Notes: generated by a model from the letters alone, not told the origin. Counted from the first letter of the stretch, positions 20,409-30,712 are shown. The stretch: 64,000 nt of DNA from Heracleum sosnowskyi (GCA_030848705.1 JAUIZM010000116.1:1-64000), one strand, 5' to 3'. Translations and numbers: made by a program.

Positions 20409-23400
20409 ATGCGTACACGAGCTCGAGCACGTAGAGAAGAATTAGCAAGAAGAGAAGAACTAGCACGAAGGAAACTTGACTTTGAGAACATCAGTGTAGA
20501 AAACAATCGTGAATCAAAAGAAGATATGGACGATCAAGCACAACCAGCGAAGGCTTTGAGTAAATTCTCTCAGCCAAAAGTGGAGGACATTCATACCAGC
20601 ATTGTTCGTCCAGTTATTGGGGCTAATAATTTTGAGCTTAAGCCAAACATCATTCAGATGATTCAGAATACGGTTCAGTTTGGGGGTAGTCCTGCTGAAG
20701 ATCCCAATGCTCATATTAGGGACTTTCTTGAGATCTGTGATACCTTCAAATTCAACGGAGTTACAGATGACGCAATCAGATTGAGGCTATTTCCCTTCTC
20801 TCTTAGGGATAAAGCCAAGAGTTGGTTACATTCCATGCCATCAGGTTCTATTAAAACATGGGCAGATTGTGCTCAAAAATTCTTGACGAAGTATTTCTCC
20901 ATGGCGAAGACAGCAGCTTATAGGAATTCTATTTCTCAGTTTGCTCAGCAATCCCAGGAATCTTTGGGGGAAGCTTGGGAAAGGTACAAGGAGATTTTGG
21001 CACGTTGTCCTCATCATGGGATGCCGGATTGGATGGTAATCAGCAATTTCTATAATGGATTGGGAGCTCAGTCAAGGCCTATGCTTGATGCAGCTTCTGG
21101 AGGAGCACTGTGGGCAAAAAGCTATGAGGATGCCTATAATCTTATCGAGATGATGGCGGCCAATGAGTTTCAGAATCCTACTCAACGCTTGCCACCTGCT
21201 AAAGTGGCTGGAGTTCTTGAATTGGATGCAGCTACTGCTATTGCTGCTCAACTCAAAGCGTTGACAATGAAGGTAGATTCCCTTTCTAATCTCGGGACTA
21301 ACCAGGTTGCTATGGTGTGTGAATTGTGTGCAGGGGCTCATGACACGAATCTGTGTGCTATCTCAGCTGAATCAGCACAGTTTGTTAGTAACTTTCAGAG
21401 AACTCAGCAACCAGCACCTAATGTGTATCATCCCAACAATCGGAATCATCCTAATTTCAGTTGGAGCAACAATCAGGGTGGTGTTCAGCAACCACAAAAT
21501 CAGCAGTTCAATGCAAGGCCATATAATCAGAACTATCAACCACCACCTTATGCTCCAAGGCAACCATTCATTCCACCGGGATTTCAACCATCTCAAGGGA
21601 ATTCATTGAATCAGTCTGAGAAGTCTGAATTGGAAGAGCTTCGAATGATGTACAAGAGTCAAGCGGTGTCGTTGAAAACTTTAGAGAATCAGATTGGGCA
21701 ACTAGCCAATGCACTGTTGAACCGTCAACCAGGAACGCTTCCGAGTGACACAGAGATGAATCCAGGCAAGAAAGATCACAAGGAACAGGTCCAGGCAGTA
21801 ACCTTACGATCGGGGAAGATTCTGCAAGGTCAGAACGAAGAAAATTCAGCCGAGGAAAAAAATGAAAATTCTGAGCAGAATGTGTGGCGCGGCAGCGCCG
21901 CTCCCCAGTATAAAAACGGCGCGGCAGCGCCGGCCCTTCTGGAAGAAAAAAATGATTTTGACGCTGGGGTCGATTCTGTTCCTGATTTGGTACCTAATGC
22001 TACTCTCTCGACTCATGTAACTGGGAAGAGTGATAATTCTCAGGAAGTAGTAGAAGAAAAGGTGTTTCCACCTCCTCCATTCCCAAAACGAGTTCAAGGG
22101 CAAAAGTTTGACAAGCAGTTTGCTAAGTTCTTGGAGGTCTTCAAGAAGCTTCATATTAACATACCATTTGCAGAGGCTCTTGAGCAAATGCCGAGCTATG
22201 CGAAGTTTATGAAGGGCATTCTTTCGAAGAAATTGAAACTTGAGGAGCTAGAGACAGTTGCATTGACGGAAGAATGTAGTGCCATCTTGCAACAAAAGTT
22301 GCCACCTAAGTTGAAGGACCCTGGAAGCTTTACCATACCATGTACTATTGGAGATCTCTCATTCAGCAAATGCTTGTGTGATTTGGGTGCAAGTATTAAT
22401 CTCATGCCCTTATCAGTTTTCATGCAACTTGGTCTTCTAGAACCAAAGCCAACTACTATGACTCTGCAACTTGCGGACCGTTCAGTTACTTATCCTCGAG
22501 GAATAGTTGAGGATGTTTTGGTGAAGGTCGACAAGCTTATCTTTCCAGCCGACTTTGTTATTCTTGACTTTGAAGAAGACAAGAAGATCCCTATCATCTT
22601 GGGACGACCATTCTTGGCTACAGGTCGGACTCTTATTGATGTCCAGAAGGGAGAACTCACTATGAGGGTGCACGATCAAAATGTCACCTTTAATGTTTTC
22701 AATGCAATGAAGCTTCCAACTGACGAGGAAGTGTGTTTTAAAATTGATATGGTGGACAAGATGGTTAACTCCGCAACTCAACACTTGATCAAAACTGATG
22801 TGTTGGAAAGAGTTCTTGCTAATGACTTGGAGATTGAGAACGAAGTGGATGAAGAACACTTGCAATATCTTAATGCATCTCCATGGAAGAAGTTTAAGAT
22901 TCCGTTTGAATCTTTGGGGTTGTCAGAGCTGAAGAAGTCTCATGTTAGACTTAAGCCATCTATCGAGGAAGCACCTACATTGGAACTTAAGCCATTGCCT
23001 GAACACCTAAGGTATGCCTATCTTGGAGATTCTTCTACCTTACCTGTTATTATATCATCTAAGCTTTCAGGCATGGAAGAGGAAAAGCTATTACGAATTT
23101 TAAGGGAGTTCAAATCAGCCATTGGGTGGACTATAGCAGACATCAAGGGTATTAGTCCTTCTTACTGCATGCACAAAATTCCTTTGGAAGAGGGAGCTAA
23201 ACCTACAGTTGATAATCAAAGGAGACTGAATCCTGTTATGAAGGAAGTTGTGAAGAAGGAAATTCTTAAATGGCTGGATGCAGGCATTATCTATCCGATC
23301 TCTGATAGCTCTTGGGTGAGTCCGGTGCAATGTGTGCCTAAGAAGGGAGGCATGACAGTGGTGACTAATGAAAAGAACGAGCTCATTCCTACTCGAACAG

Positions 23401-25883
23401 TTACTGGTTGGAGGATTTGCATGGATTATCGAAAGTTGAACAAGGCCACTCGGAAAGATCACTTTCCACTTCCGTTCATTGATCAGATGCTCGACAGACT
23501 GGCTGGACATCAGTTCTACTGCTTGCTTGATGGGTATTCTGGTTACAATCAGATTTGCATAGCGCTCGAGGATCAAGAGAAGACTACATTCACTTGCCCA
23601 TTTGGTACATTTGCATTCAGACGTGTTTCTTTCGGGTTGTGTGGAGCACCAGCTACTTTTCAGAGATGCATGATGGCCATTTTTTCTGACATGATTGGAA
23701 GTTATGTGGAAGTATTCATGGACGATTTCTCAGTCTTTGGGGATTCTTTTGATGAGTGCTTGGAAAACTTGAGTTTGGTTCTAAAGCGTTGTGTGGAGAC
23801 AAATCTTGTTCTAAATTGGGAAAAGTGCCATTTTATGGTACAAGAAGGTGTCATTCTGGGACACAAGGTTTCGTGTAAAGGTTTGGAAGTTGACAAGGCA
23901 AAGGTGGCGACTATTGAGAACCTTCCTGCCCCTGTTTCAGTCAAGGGTATTCGCAGCTTTCTTGGTCATGCAGGGTTCTACAGGCGTTTCATAAAGGATT
24001 TCTCAAAAATTTCTAAGCCACTTTGCAATCTCTTGGAAAAAGATGTTCCGTTCAAGTTTGATGAGTCTTGTTTACAGGCATTCGAGATCTTGAAGAAGAA
24101 ATTAATTTCTGCTCCAGTTATTACAGCTCCTGATTGGAACCAACCATTTGCTTTGATGTGCGATGCTACTGATTTTGCGCTTGGGGCCGTTCTAGGCCAA
24201 AGGAAAGAAAAGGTGTTTCATGTTATTTATTATGCAAGCAAAACTCTTAATGATGCTCAGATGAATTACACCACCACTGAGAAGGAACTACTTGCTATTG
24301 TCTACGGGTTTGAAAAGTTTCGCTCTTATCTGCTTGGTACTAAGGTGACAGTTTATACGGATCATGCTGCTATTCGCTATCTCCTGGCGAAGAAAGATGC
24401 TAAGCCAAGATTGATTCGTTGGGTTCTTCTTTTGCAAGAATTTGACGTGGAAATCAAGGACAGAAAGGGGACGGAGAATCAGGTAGCTGACCATCTCTCT
24501 AGATTGGAAGATCATGGGAAGTCACCTAAAGACAATACGGTTATTAATGAGTTTTTTCCGGATGAGCAACTATTCAGTGTGAAAGATGTTGAACCATGGT
24601 ATGCCGACATTGTGAATTATCTAGTAAGTAACATCATACCACCTGAGCTCTCTTATGCTCAAAAGAAGAAATTCTTACATGATGTCAAGCAGTATATTTG
24701 GGATGAGCCGTTTTTGTTCAAGCAAGGAGTTGATCAGATTATTAGGCGTTGTGTTCCTTACAGTGAGACCGAGGCTATTCTTAGTGATTTTCATGCTACA
24801 GCTTATGGAGGTCATTATGCGGGTGAAAAGACAGCCACACGTATTCTTCAAGCAGGTTTCTATTGGCCGACTCTATTCAAGGATGCTCATCAGTTTGTGT
24901 TGAGATGTGATCGATGTCAACGAGTTGGTAATATTTCTCGTAGGGACGAGATGCCTCTTAATGTCATGTTGGAGGTAGAGATCTTTGACGTGTGGGGAAT
25001 CGACTTCATGGGACCGTTCATTCCGTCATGTGGTAATCAGTATATTCTGTTAGCTGTGGATTATGTGTCTAAGTGGGTGGAGGTAAAGGCACTTCCAATG
25101 AATGATGCTAAGGTGGTGCTCAATTTCCTTCACAAGAATATATTTACTCGGTTTGGCACTCCACGGGTTATCATCAGTGATGAAGGTACGCACTTTTGCA
25201 ATCGGAAGTTTACATCTCTTATGGCACGCTACAATATCAATCATCGAGTTGCTACAGCTTATCATCCTCAAACCAATGGGCAAGCTGAAGTGTCTAATCG
25301 TGAAATTAAACGGATTCTTGAGAAGGTGGTAAGTCCTTCTAGGAAGGATTGGGCTTTGAAGCTTGATGAAGCAGTGTGGGCTTATCGGACGGCCTATAAA
25401 ACACCTTTGGGAATGTCACCATTTCAGCTTGTGTATGGAAAAGCATGTCATCTTCCAGCTGAGTTAGAACACAAGGCTTATTGGGCGTTGAAGAAGCTGA
25501 ATTTTGATCTTACAGCAGCAGGTGAGAAGCGTATGGTTCAGTTGAATGAAATGGACGAGTTTCGATTGCAAGCTTATGAGAACAACAAGCTATATAAAGA
25601 GAAAGTCAAAAGGTGGCATGATCGTCGGTTGGTTCTTAAGACATTTGTGCCCGGGCAATTGGTGTTGTTGTTCAACTCTCGACTTCGGTTATTTCCTGGA
25701 AAGTTGAAGTCACGTTGGTCTGGTCCATTCACAGTTAAAACAGTTTTTCAGCATGGAGCAGTGGAGATTTTTGACAAATCACCGGACCAGTCGTTCAAGG
25801 TCAATGGTCAGCGGTTAAAGCCATATTTTGGAGAGAAGTTGAATCGCGAAGTTGAGACCGCGGTTCTAATTTGCCCAACGTAA
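20409..25883 (+). CDS. Athila-type gag-pol polyprotein, open and complete
   Basis: 1,824 residues from ATG 20409, no internal stop. A basic, Arg-rich N-terminus is followed by a retrotransposon gag domain (about 90-270). A C-x2-C-x3-H-x4-C knuckle-like motif lies near 303-315, then a Gln/Asn/Pro-rich stretch. The protease has a DLGA active site at D658. RT has FMDD with M1104, D1105 and D1106. RNase H has D1252. Integrase has an HHCC zinc domain then D1532, D1591 and E1627 (exact D-x35-E). The Athila variant DLGA in place of D-S/T-G-A is usual for the group. Two copies of the element's GC-rich motif lie in the gag-protease linker (21886-21931, residues about 493-508). The polyprotein supplies particles, processing, reverse transcription and integration. 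Every catalytic residue I checked is present. Confidence 0.96.
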   Translation: MRTRARARREELARREELARRKLDFENISVENNRESKEDMDDQAQPAKALSKFSQPKVEDIHTSIVRPVIGANNFELKPNIIQMIQNTVQFGGSPAEDPNAHIRDFLEICDTFKFNGVTDDAIRLRLFPFSLRDKAKSWLHSMPSGSIKTWADCAQKFLTKYFSMAKTAAYRNSISQFAQQSQESLGEAWERYKEILARCPHHGMPDWMVISNFYNGLGAQSRPMLDAASGGALWAKSYEDAYNLIEMMAANEFQNPTQRLPPAKVAGVLELDAATAIAAQLKALTMKVDSLSNLGTNQVAMVCELCAGAHDTNLCAISAESAQFVSNFQRTQQPAPNVYHPNNRNHPNFSWSNNQGGVQQPQNQQFNARPYNQNYQPPPYAPRQPFIPPGFQPSQGNSLNQSEKSELEELRMMYKSQAVSLKTLENQIGQLANALLNRQPGTLPSDTEMNPGKKDHKEQVQAVTLRSGKILQGQNEENSAEEKNENSEQNVWRGSAAPQYKNGAAAPALLEEKNDFDAGVDSVPDLVPNATLSTHVTGKSDNSQEVVEEKVFPPPPFPKRVQGQKFDKQFAKFLEVFKKLHINIPFAEALEQMPSYAKFMKGILSKKLKLEELETVALTEECSAILQQKLPPKLKDPGSFTIPCTIGDLSFSKCLCDLGASINLMPLSVFMQLGLLEPKPTTMTLQLADRSVTYPRGIVEDVLVKVDKLIFPADFVILDFEEDKKIPIILGRPFLATGRTLIDVQKGELTMRVHDQNVTFNVFNAMKLPTDEEVCFKIDMVDKMVNSATQHLIKTDVLERVLANDLEIENEVDEEHLQYLNASPWKKFKIPFESLGLSELKKSHVRLKPSIEEAPTLELKPLPEHLRYAYLGDSSTLPVIISSKLSGMEEEKLLRILREFKSAIGWTIADIKGISPSYCMHKIPLEEGAKPTVDNQRRLNPVMKEVVKKEILKWLDAGIIYPISDSSWVSPVQCVPKKGGMTVVTNEKNELIPTRTVTGWRICMDYRKLNKATRKDHFPLPFIDQMLDRLAGHQFYCLLDGYSGYNQICIALEDQEKTTFTCPFGTFAFRRVSFGLCGAPATFQRCMMAIFSDMIGSYVEVFMDDFSVFGDSFDECLENLSLVLKRCVETNLVLNWEKCHFMVQEGVILGHKVSCKGLEVDKAKVATIENLPAPVSVKGIRSFLGHAGFYRRFIKDFSKISKPLCNLLEKDVPFKFDESCLQAFEILKKKLISAPVITAPDWNQPFALMCDATDFALGAVLGQRKEKVFHVIYYASKTLNDAQMNYTTTEKELLAIVYGFEKFRSYLLGTKVTVYTDHAAIRYLLAKKDAKPRLIRWVLLLQEFDVEIKDRKGTENQVADHLSRLEDHGKSPKDNTVINEFFPDEQLFSVKDVEPWYADIVNYLVSNIIPPELSYAQKKKFLHDVKQYIWDEPFLFKQGVDQIIRRCVPYSETEAILSDFHATAYGGHYAGEKTATRILQAGFYWPTLFKDAHQFVLRCDRCQRVGNISRRDEMPLNVMLEVEIFDVWGIDFMGPFIPSCGNQYILLAVDYVSKWVEVKALPMNDAKVVLNFLHKNIFTRFGTPRVIISDEGTHFCNRKFTSLMARYNINHRVATAYHPQTNGQAEVSNREIKRILEKVVSPSRKDWALKLDEAVWAYRTAYKTPLGMSPFQLVYGKACHLPAELEHKAYWALKKLNFDLTAAGEKRMVQLNEMDEFRLQAYENNKLYKEKVKRWHDRRLVLKTFVPGQLVLLFNSRLRLFPGKLKSRWSGPFTVKTVFQHGAVEIFDKSPDQSFKVNGQRLKPYFGEKLNREVETAVLICPT
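21886..21931 (+). repeat. Motif pair inside the gag-protease linker
   Basis: GGCGCGGCAGCGCC at 21886-21899 and 21918-21931, start-to-start 32 bp as in the LTR. Because 32 is not a multiple of three, the two copies are read in different frames (W-R-G-S-A and G-A-A-A-P). The likeness is therefore at the DNA/RNA level, not the protein level. Confidence 0.9.
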
Positions 25884-26207
25884 GGAGATGGAGCTATGTC
25901 AAGCTAATGACTTAAAAAGAGCGCTTCGTGGGAGGCAACCCACTTGATGGTAATTGTATAATTGTATTTTTGTATTTGTTGAGTGTCTTCAAAAAAAAAA
26001 AAAAAAAAATATATAGAAAAAATTTTCATCAGAAGGTTTGGCGCGGCAGCGCCGTGCTAAAGCACAATCCTGGCGCGGCAGCGCCGTGTCGACTGTTGAA
26101 AGAGAAAAAAAAACAGAAAAATTGAAAAAAAAAAAAGAAAAGTTTGTTGTTGTATTTAGTGGCCCATTATCCTAACCCACTACCCATACCCACTAACCCT
26201 AAAATTC
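25884..26207 (+). other. Spacer between gag-pol and ORF2
   Basis: Holds an A-run (25991-26009), a motif pair (26040-26085) and an A-rich stretch near 26100-26140. The short frame spanning 25928-26125 is judged non-coding. Confidence 0.6.
26040..26085 (+). promoter_or_regulatory. Motif pair upstream of ORF2
   Basis: GGCGCGGCAGCGCC at 26040-26053 and 26072-26085, again 32 bp apart. The pair ends about 120 bp before a TATA box, nearly the same distance as in the LTR. Confidence 0.88.
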
Positions 26208-26315
26208 TCTATATAAACCCACATCCCATAACCCTACCTATTCAAACCTATACATACACTACTTACAAATCTCAAAAATTCTCAAACATTCTAAACACTT
26301 CTTCCATTCGATTCA
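26161..26315 (+). promoter_or_regulatory. Putative internal promoter of ORF2
   Basis: GGCCCATTA at 26161 (site II-like TGGGCC complement), AACCCTAAA near 26195 (telo-box-like), and TCTATATAAAC at 26208-26218. About 97 bp of A/C-rich leader then reach the ATG at 26316. Together these resemble a compact plant core promoter. Known Athila second ORFs are usually assumed to be spliced; here separate transcription is plausible. Confidence 0.6.
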
Positions 26316-27506
26316 ATGGCATCCAAGCGACAACGGGTTGTAATTGGTGGTGGTAGTGAGGGTGCTAGTGGCAGTGGGGCTGGTGGAAGGAACCCTCGTT
26401 CTTCATCTTCATCCGATTCTGGGGGAGGCAATGGTGGACCTCAGTTTATTTCTAATGAGGCGCATGAGGCATACACTGATTTGATGGGGCGTTCTATTGC
26501 CCGAGAGAGGGGACTTTTGCCTACGGCATCGGATGGGAATATGTTGTTCAATATTCAGGAGAGGGGTTGGGAGCAGATTTGTGAGACTCCGGAGCCTGTT
26601 CCATTGTCTGTGGTTCGCGAGTTCTACGCGAACGCTAGTGTTGAAAGGAATGGGATTAGCCAGGTTCGTGGGTTCCGTGTGGATTATCGGCCGCGTGCTA
26701 TTCGTCGTGTTCTTGGTCTTCCGGCTCCTAGGAGGAATCAAGAGGATTGGTCAGGGAGGACTCGCGATGTTGTGGACCTTCAGATGATTATTCAGCGGTT
26801 GTGTGTTCCAGGTACGGAGTGGACCTTGAGGCGTGGCACTTCTGAGCCCACGTCGTTTATGTCGACGGCTCTGAATCAGTATGGGCGTACTTGGAATTTG
26901 TTTATTTGTGCTAACCTCATCCCTACTAGGCATTCGAATGAGGTGACGGTTGAGAGGGCTATCTTGTTGTATGCTATTTGCAGCAGAGAGTATGTGGATT
27001 TGGGTAATTTGATCCATCAGGGGATTCTCCGTTTTATGCAAGGAAGTACCACTGCGGCGATACCTCATGGTTCGGTCATTGCTAGGTTGGCTAGGGATTG
27101 TGGTGCTAGTTGGTCAGCGGAGGAGCCTGTACAGCCGCCACAGGCAACACTGGATCATCAGAGTATAAGGCGGTTGAATGTGTGGGATGGAGGTGAGCCG
27201 GATTGGTGGGGTCTTGGTTTTGTAGTAGAGGGTCAGCAGCAGCAGCAGCATCAGCAGCAGCAGGAGGAGGAGCCTCAGGATGGAGGTTCTCTTATTAGTC
27301 AGCGGCAGTATAGGCGATTGACGAGGCGTATCGATGCGGTGCACGATATGCAGGCAGGTTTTGCAGCAGATTTTGGTCAGTTTGCACAGGCTTTGAGCAC
27401 GGCTTTGCGTGCAAGTGGGGTGGACGTGACTTTTCCGTCCTTTGGAGCTGGCGCTGTCTATCCGCCACCGGACACTCCTAATGGGAGTGGTTCGGACGAC
27501 GAGTAG
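26316..27506 (+). CDS. Athila ORF2 (env-position plant transposon protein)
   Basis: 396 residues. The N-terminus is a short basic patch (K-R-Q-R) and a Gly/Ser-rich stretch (about 10-45). Next comes a globular part of about 250 residues with no obvious membrane span or signal peptide. A glutamine/histidine run (about 306-316), an acidic patch and a Gly/Ser/Asp tail follow. Position after pol matches the env-like ORF of Athila elements, and the middle part resembles the plant transposon protein family often annotated there (memory only, not searched). Lack of a signal peptide or transmembrane helix argues against a true envelope. A nuclear or nucleic-acid role is possible but unproven. Confidence 0.75.
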   Translation: MASKRQRVVIGGGSEGASGSGAGGRNPRSSSSSDSGGGNGGPQFISNEAHEAYTDLMGRSIARERGLLPTASDGNMLFNIQERGWEQICETPEPVPLSVVREFYANASVERNGISQVRGFRVDYRPRAIRRVLGLPAPRRNQEDWSGRTRDVVDLQMIIQRLCVPGTEWTLRRGTSEPTSFMSTALNQYGRTWNLFICANLIPTRHSNEVTVERAILLYAICSREYVDLGNLIHQGILRFMQGSTTAAIPHGSVIARLARDCGASWSAEEPVQPPQATLDHQSIRRLNVWDGGEPDWWGLGFVVEGQQQQQHQQQQEEEPQDGGSLISQRQYRRLTRRIDAVHDMQAGFAADFGQFAQALSTALRASGVDVTFPSFGAGAVYPPPDTPNGSGSDDE

Positions 27507-28944
27507 GTATGCCTTGCACTCTTTTTATTCTTACCTTCAATGTGGGCATTGAAGATTTTAAGTTTGGGGGTGGGGATGAAAGGTGCATTTGTATAATAGG
27601 TATATTGCATGTTAGGAGCATTTGTGCATGTTAGTTAATTTCATGTTAGTTTAGAGCATTTTGTTGCATGTTAGTTAGAGCATTTAGGACATTCTGTTTA
27701 TTGTGATATTTATGTTCATATAGTTGCATGAGCATGGCATGCATTTTTCATGATCCCTTAGGACGAGCTATTTCTGTTTGGCAGGTAGATGTTGATTTGA
27801 GTGTGGTAATCATGAATAGAGGGTTGATTTATAGTTTCTATGAAATTGACATGCATGTTATGGGAAAAAAAAAACATTTACACAACTCATTGTTTGCTTT
27901 TGGGCTAGATTGGGGGTCATGCTTGTTTGGATGTTTTGAGGTTTAATTACCTGGTTATATTTAGAATGTTCTTTATTCCCTTGATAACGTAAGAGCACTA
28001 AAGTATAAGTTTGGGGGAAATAGGAGTTTCATGCTAGTTGTTTGTGTTTATGGCTAGGTGTCAAATGGCTAGTAGCCGGCTCATATTTATATGAGTAGTC
28101 TAGGGTTGGAAATGAGAATTCTCATTCCAGATTGTATATAAAAAAAAAGAAGGAAAAAAAAAAGAAAAAAAAAAAGAAAAGAAAAAAAAAAGAGTCAGGT
28201 AAATAGTTAATTACAAAATTAACCACGAGTGAGCTCTTTAATACTCGAGTAATTAAGTCTGAGGGGACTTAGTCCTAGTGACCTAAGGCTTTTATAGTCT
28301 GGGATCCACTGACCTAACACTCGCTACATGGGTATTATTGTATAAGCCTTTTGGGGTCTCACTCATTGCACGGTTAAATAAGCATGTGTATTGTATATAG
28401 TAGTATGTGTCGTAGTAATAAAGCATGAACTCCTGGTTAACCTGAATGATGATGGAGGTGTCTCGAAGTTATGAAGTGTCTACCGTTCATTCTTTTTATA
28501 AACTTGTGATTGCCTTGACTAAGAATTGGTATGATTTTTGATCTAGTGTTAGGAGTATATCTGATGAGTATCACACACCACGTTCCTATGCATGTATTGT
28601 TAGTATACGGGAATTTAGTTGAGCTCTGTTTGGAAGTTATTGCATGATTTGAGATGTTTGCCTAATAAATGGTTTTGGTTAGTCTAAGGGGGTCCTTGCA
28701 TTTCCATATAGTGGCATACATGTAGTTAGTTGCATTTGTAGTTGCATTGTTAGATGGATTTTGTGGGTACATTCACTATAGGCCCTCACGAGACCTTACT
28801 CGTCCACTAGGGCTGCCTAGGGGTTTAAAGGGCTTGTTGCATATGCCAAATGCAACCGTGATCACCTACGGAAGTGGTACTAGTTAGTTGTAATAAATTG
28901 TTTGTTTATGCTCGAGGACGAGCATCGGTTTAAGTTTGGGGGTG
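27507..28944 (+). other. 3' untranslated spacer with repeated polypurine tracts
   Basis: About 1.4 kb without a gene. AAGTTTGGGGGTGGGG lies at 27560-27575, TAAGTTTGGGGGAAA at about 28005-28019, and the functional tract TAAGTTTGGGGGTG at 28931-28944, directly before the LTR. An A/G-only run is at 28140-28193. GCATGTTAG recurs four times at 27607-27680. Confidence 0.7.
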
Positions 28945-30375
28945 TGATAAGTGGACATTTTATTCACTTAGAACGTTTCCGTATGGCTTAAAACGATTGT
29001 TTGTACTCGAGTTGTGGTATTTTTGATCTCTTTTAAGGGTATTGTGCATGAATATCTATCACAGGTGTAATGGGAATGAAGCGGAGCAATCGGAATGCAA
29101 TTTGGAGCTAAAACGAAGAAAATGGAAAAATTCGTCTTCCTGGACAGAAGGCACGGCGCGGCAGCGCCGTGTTTGAGTTTGCCTATGGCGCGGCGGCGCG
29201 GCATGAAAACGGAACAGTAAATCTATGGCGCGGCAGCGCCGCTCTCCTATGTAACTGTGGCGCGGCAGCGCCAGACATTCTGACGAAATTTCCTGTTTTG
29301 AACCCGATTTGCTGATTTTTCGAGTTGAAGTCAAATTACAATTCCGTACGACTTATTTGCACCTGGAGGCCTATATAAAGAGAAGAAAACCCTAGAGAAC
29401 AAGAGAGACACATACCACATATTATATACGGAGTTTTAAAGCACGAAGAAGCAAGGAAGAAGATAGTTTTCAATTTATTCTTGTATTCTTTCTAGCTTGT
29501 GGATGCTTGGTTTGGGTGTATTCTTTAGAACCTTTGATAATTATTCCAATATTGATTCGTTTTCTTCAATCATGTTTACATTAGAACCCATGGTGTCGAT
29601 TAGTTTGATTATGAACTAATTCGTTGTCATGGGGTTTTAGCGGATTTATTCATGAAGTTTATTTGTTGAATTTTCTTGATGCCTATAGTGTGATTGATGC
29701 GATATCCTATCATGGTTGTTTTAATTCGTTATAGGAGAGTAGCTAACTCCTGTAATTGTGTGTTAATTCTTATTGAAGCGAAAGTGGATTTAAGAGTTTA
29801 GAACTTGCCATGCTAGCATAGGTTTATGCGTGAGAATATCATTCATAATTAGTGTCGTAACTCTAACCGTTTTATGACGACTATGTGATCAATTGAATGC
29901 TTGTACTTCAACCATTATGTTTTCAATCTTTATAGACATATATGGACTAAGCATAATTGGGAGACTAAGTGATTTCTATCTTTATTGTGGATATTATTTA
30001 GGATGGTATTTGTGCAACGAAAGTTGGTTTATATCAGTTTTGTGTGTTCGATCAGGTATTAATAAATCACATGAAAGGGCTAGAGAATTGAAGACTATAG
30101 ATGGATTGTTTAATGAAGTTAAAATTCCATGTTTTATTTGCATAAGTAATTCGACATAAATCTCAGTTCAAGTAGTTGATAATTAGTTATAATTCTTAGA
30201 TTAATTATAGTGATAACAAAAATCCACTTTGTTATTTGTTTTAGCATCGGATAATAATCATACATTGGTGAGTGAATTAACTAGACAAACAACGACTCCC
30301 TGTAGGAACGAATCTTATTTGCTATCTATATTACTTGTGACCACGTGCACTTGCGTGTTGAGTTTGGTCGTAACA
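28945..30375 (+). repeat. 3' LTR of the Athila-type element
   Basis: Same length as the 5' LTR. Motif copies at 29155, 29187 (changed to GGCGCGGCGGCGCG), 29227 and 29259. Three of the eight LTR differences fall inside the 29187 copy. TATA box at about 29370-29380. Confidence 0.95.
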
Positions 30376-30712
30376 GTTATTAATATCGATGCTCTATTTT
30401 AAATATTGTAATGTTCTCTTTCACCATATATGAGTTTGTGCATGGGACGGGTTGGGGACAAAGAGTTTGGAGGAATTGTTAGGTCTTGATAAGTTTGTAG
30501 AAAGTGGGGGGGGGGGTTGAATACAAACGGTACTGTTTTAGATTCAAGTTAAATATAACTTATATTAAACTTGAAGGGTGTTACAAATACAATACATATT
30601 ACAAGGTCTGACTCTCAAACTATTTAAAACAAATCTAAAATAAATTCGACATAAATTTATCGATTTTTGTAATAAAAAGATCGAATACTAAAAGGTGGTT
30701 TGAGATCAATTC

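Larger units (their letters stand above)
18838..30375 (+). mobile_element. Athila-type Ty3/gypsy retrotransposon, structurally complete
   Basis: Two LTRs of exactly 1431 bp with 8 mismatches counted by eye, 5-bp duplication GTTAT (18833-18837 and 30376-30380), tRNA-Asp-type primer site, open gag-pol, a second ORF, and a polypurine tract before the 3' LTR. Total 11,538 bp. The unoccupied site survives in copy A at 4900-4904. The order protease, RT, RNase H, integrase and the FMDDFSVFG form of the RT motif fit the Athila/Tat side of Ty3/gypsy. All parts needed for transposition look present. Confidence 0.93.

Noticed and set aside
25928..26125. 65-codon frame between gag-pol and ORF2
   Set aside because: Runs through the A-run and the motif pair; low-complexity, no ATG-supported protein.
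26316..27506. True envelope protein
   Set aside because: No signal peptide, transmembrane helix or glycoprotein-like cysteine pattern; only the genomic position is env-like.
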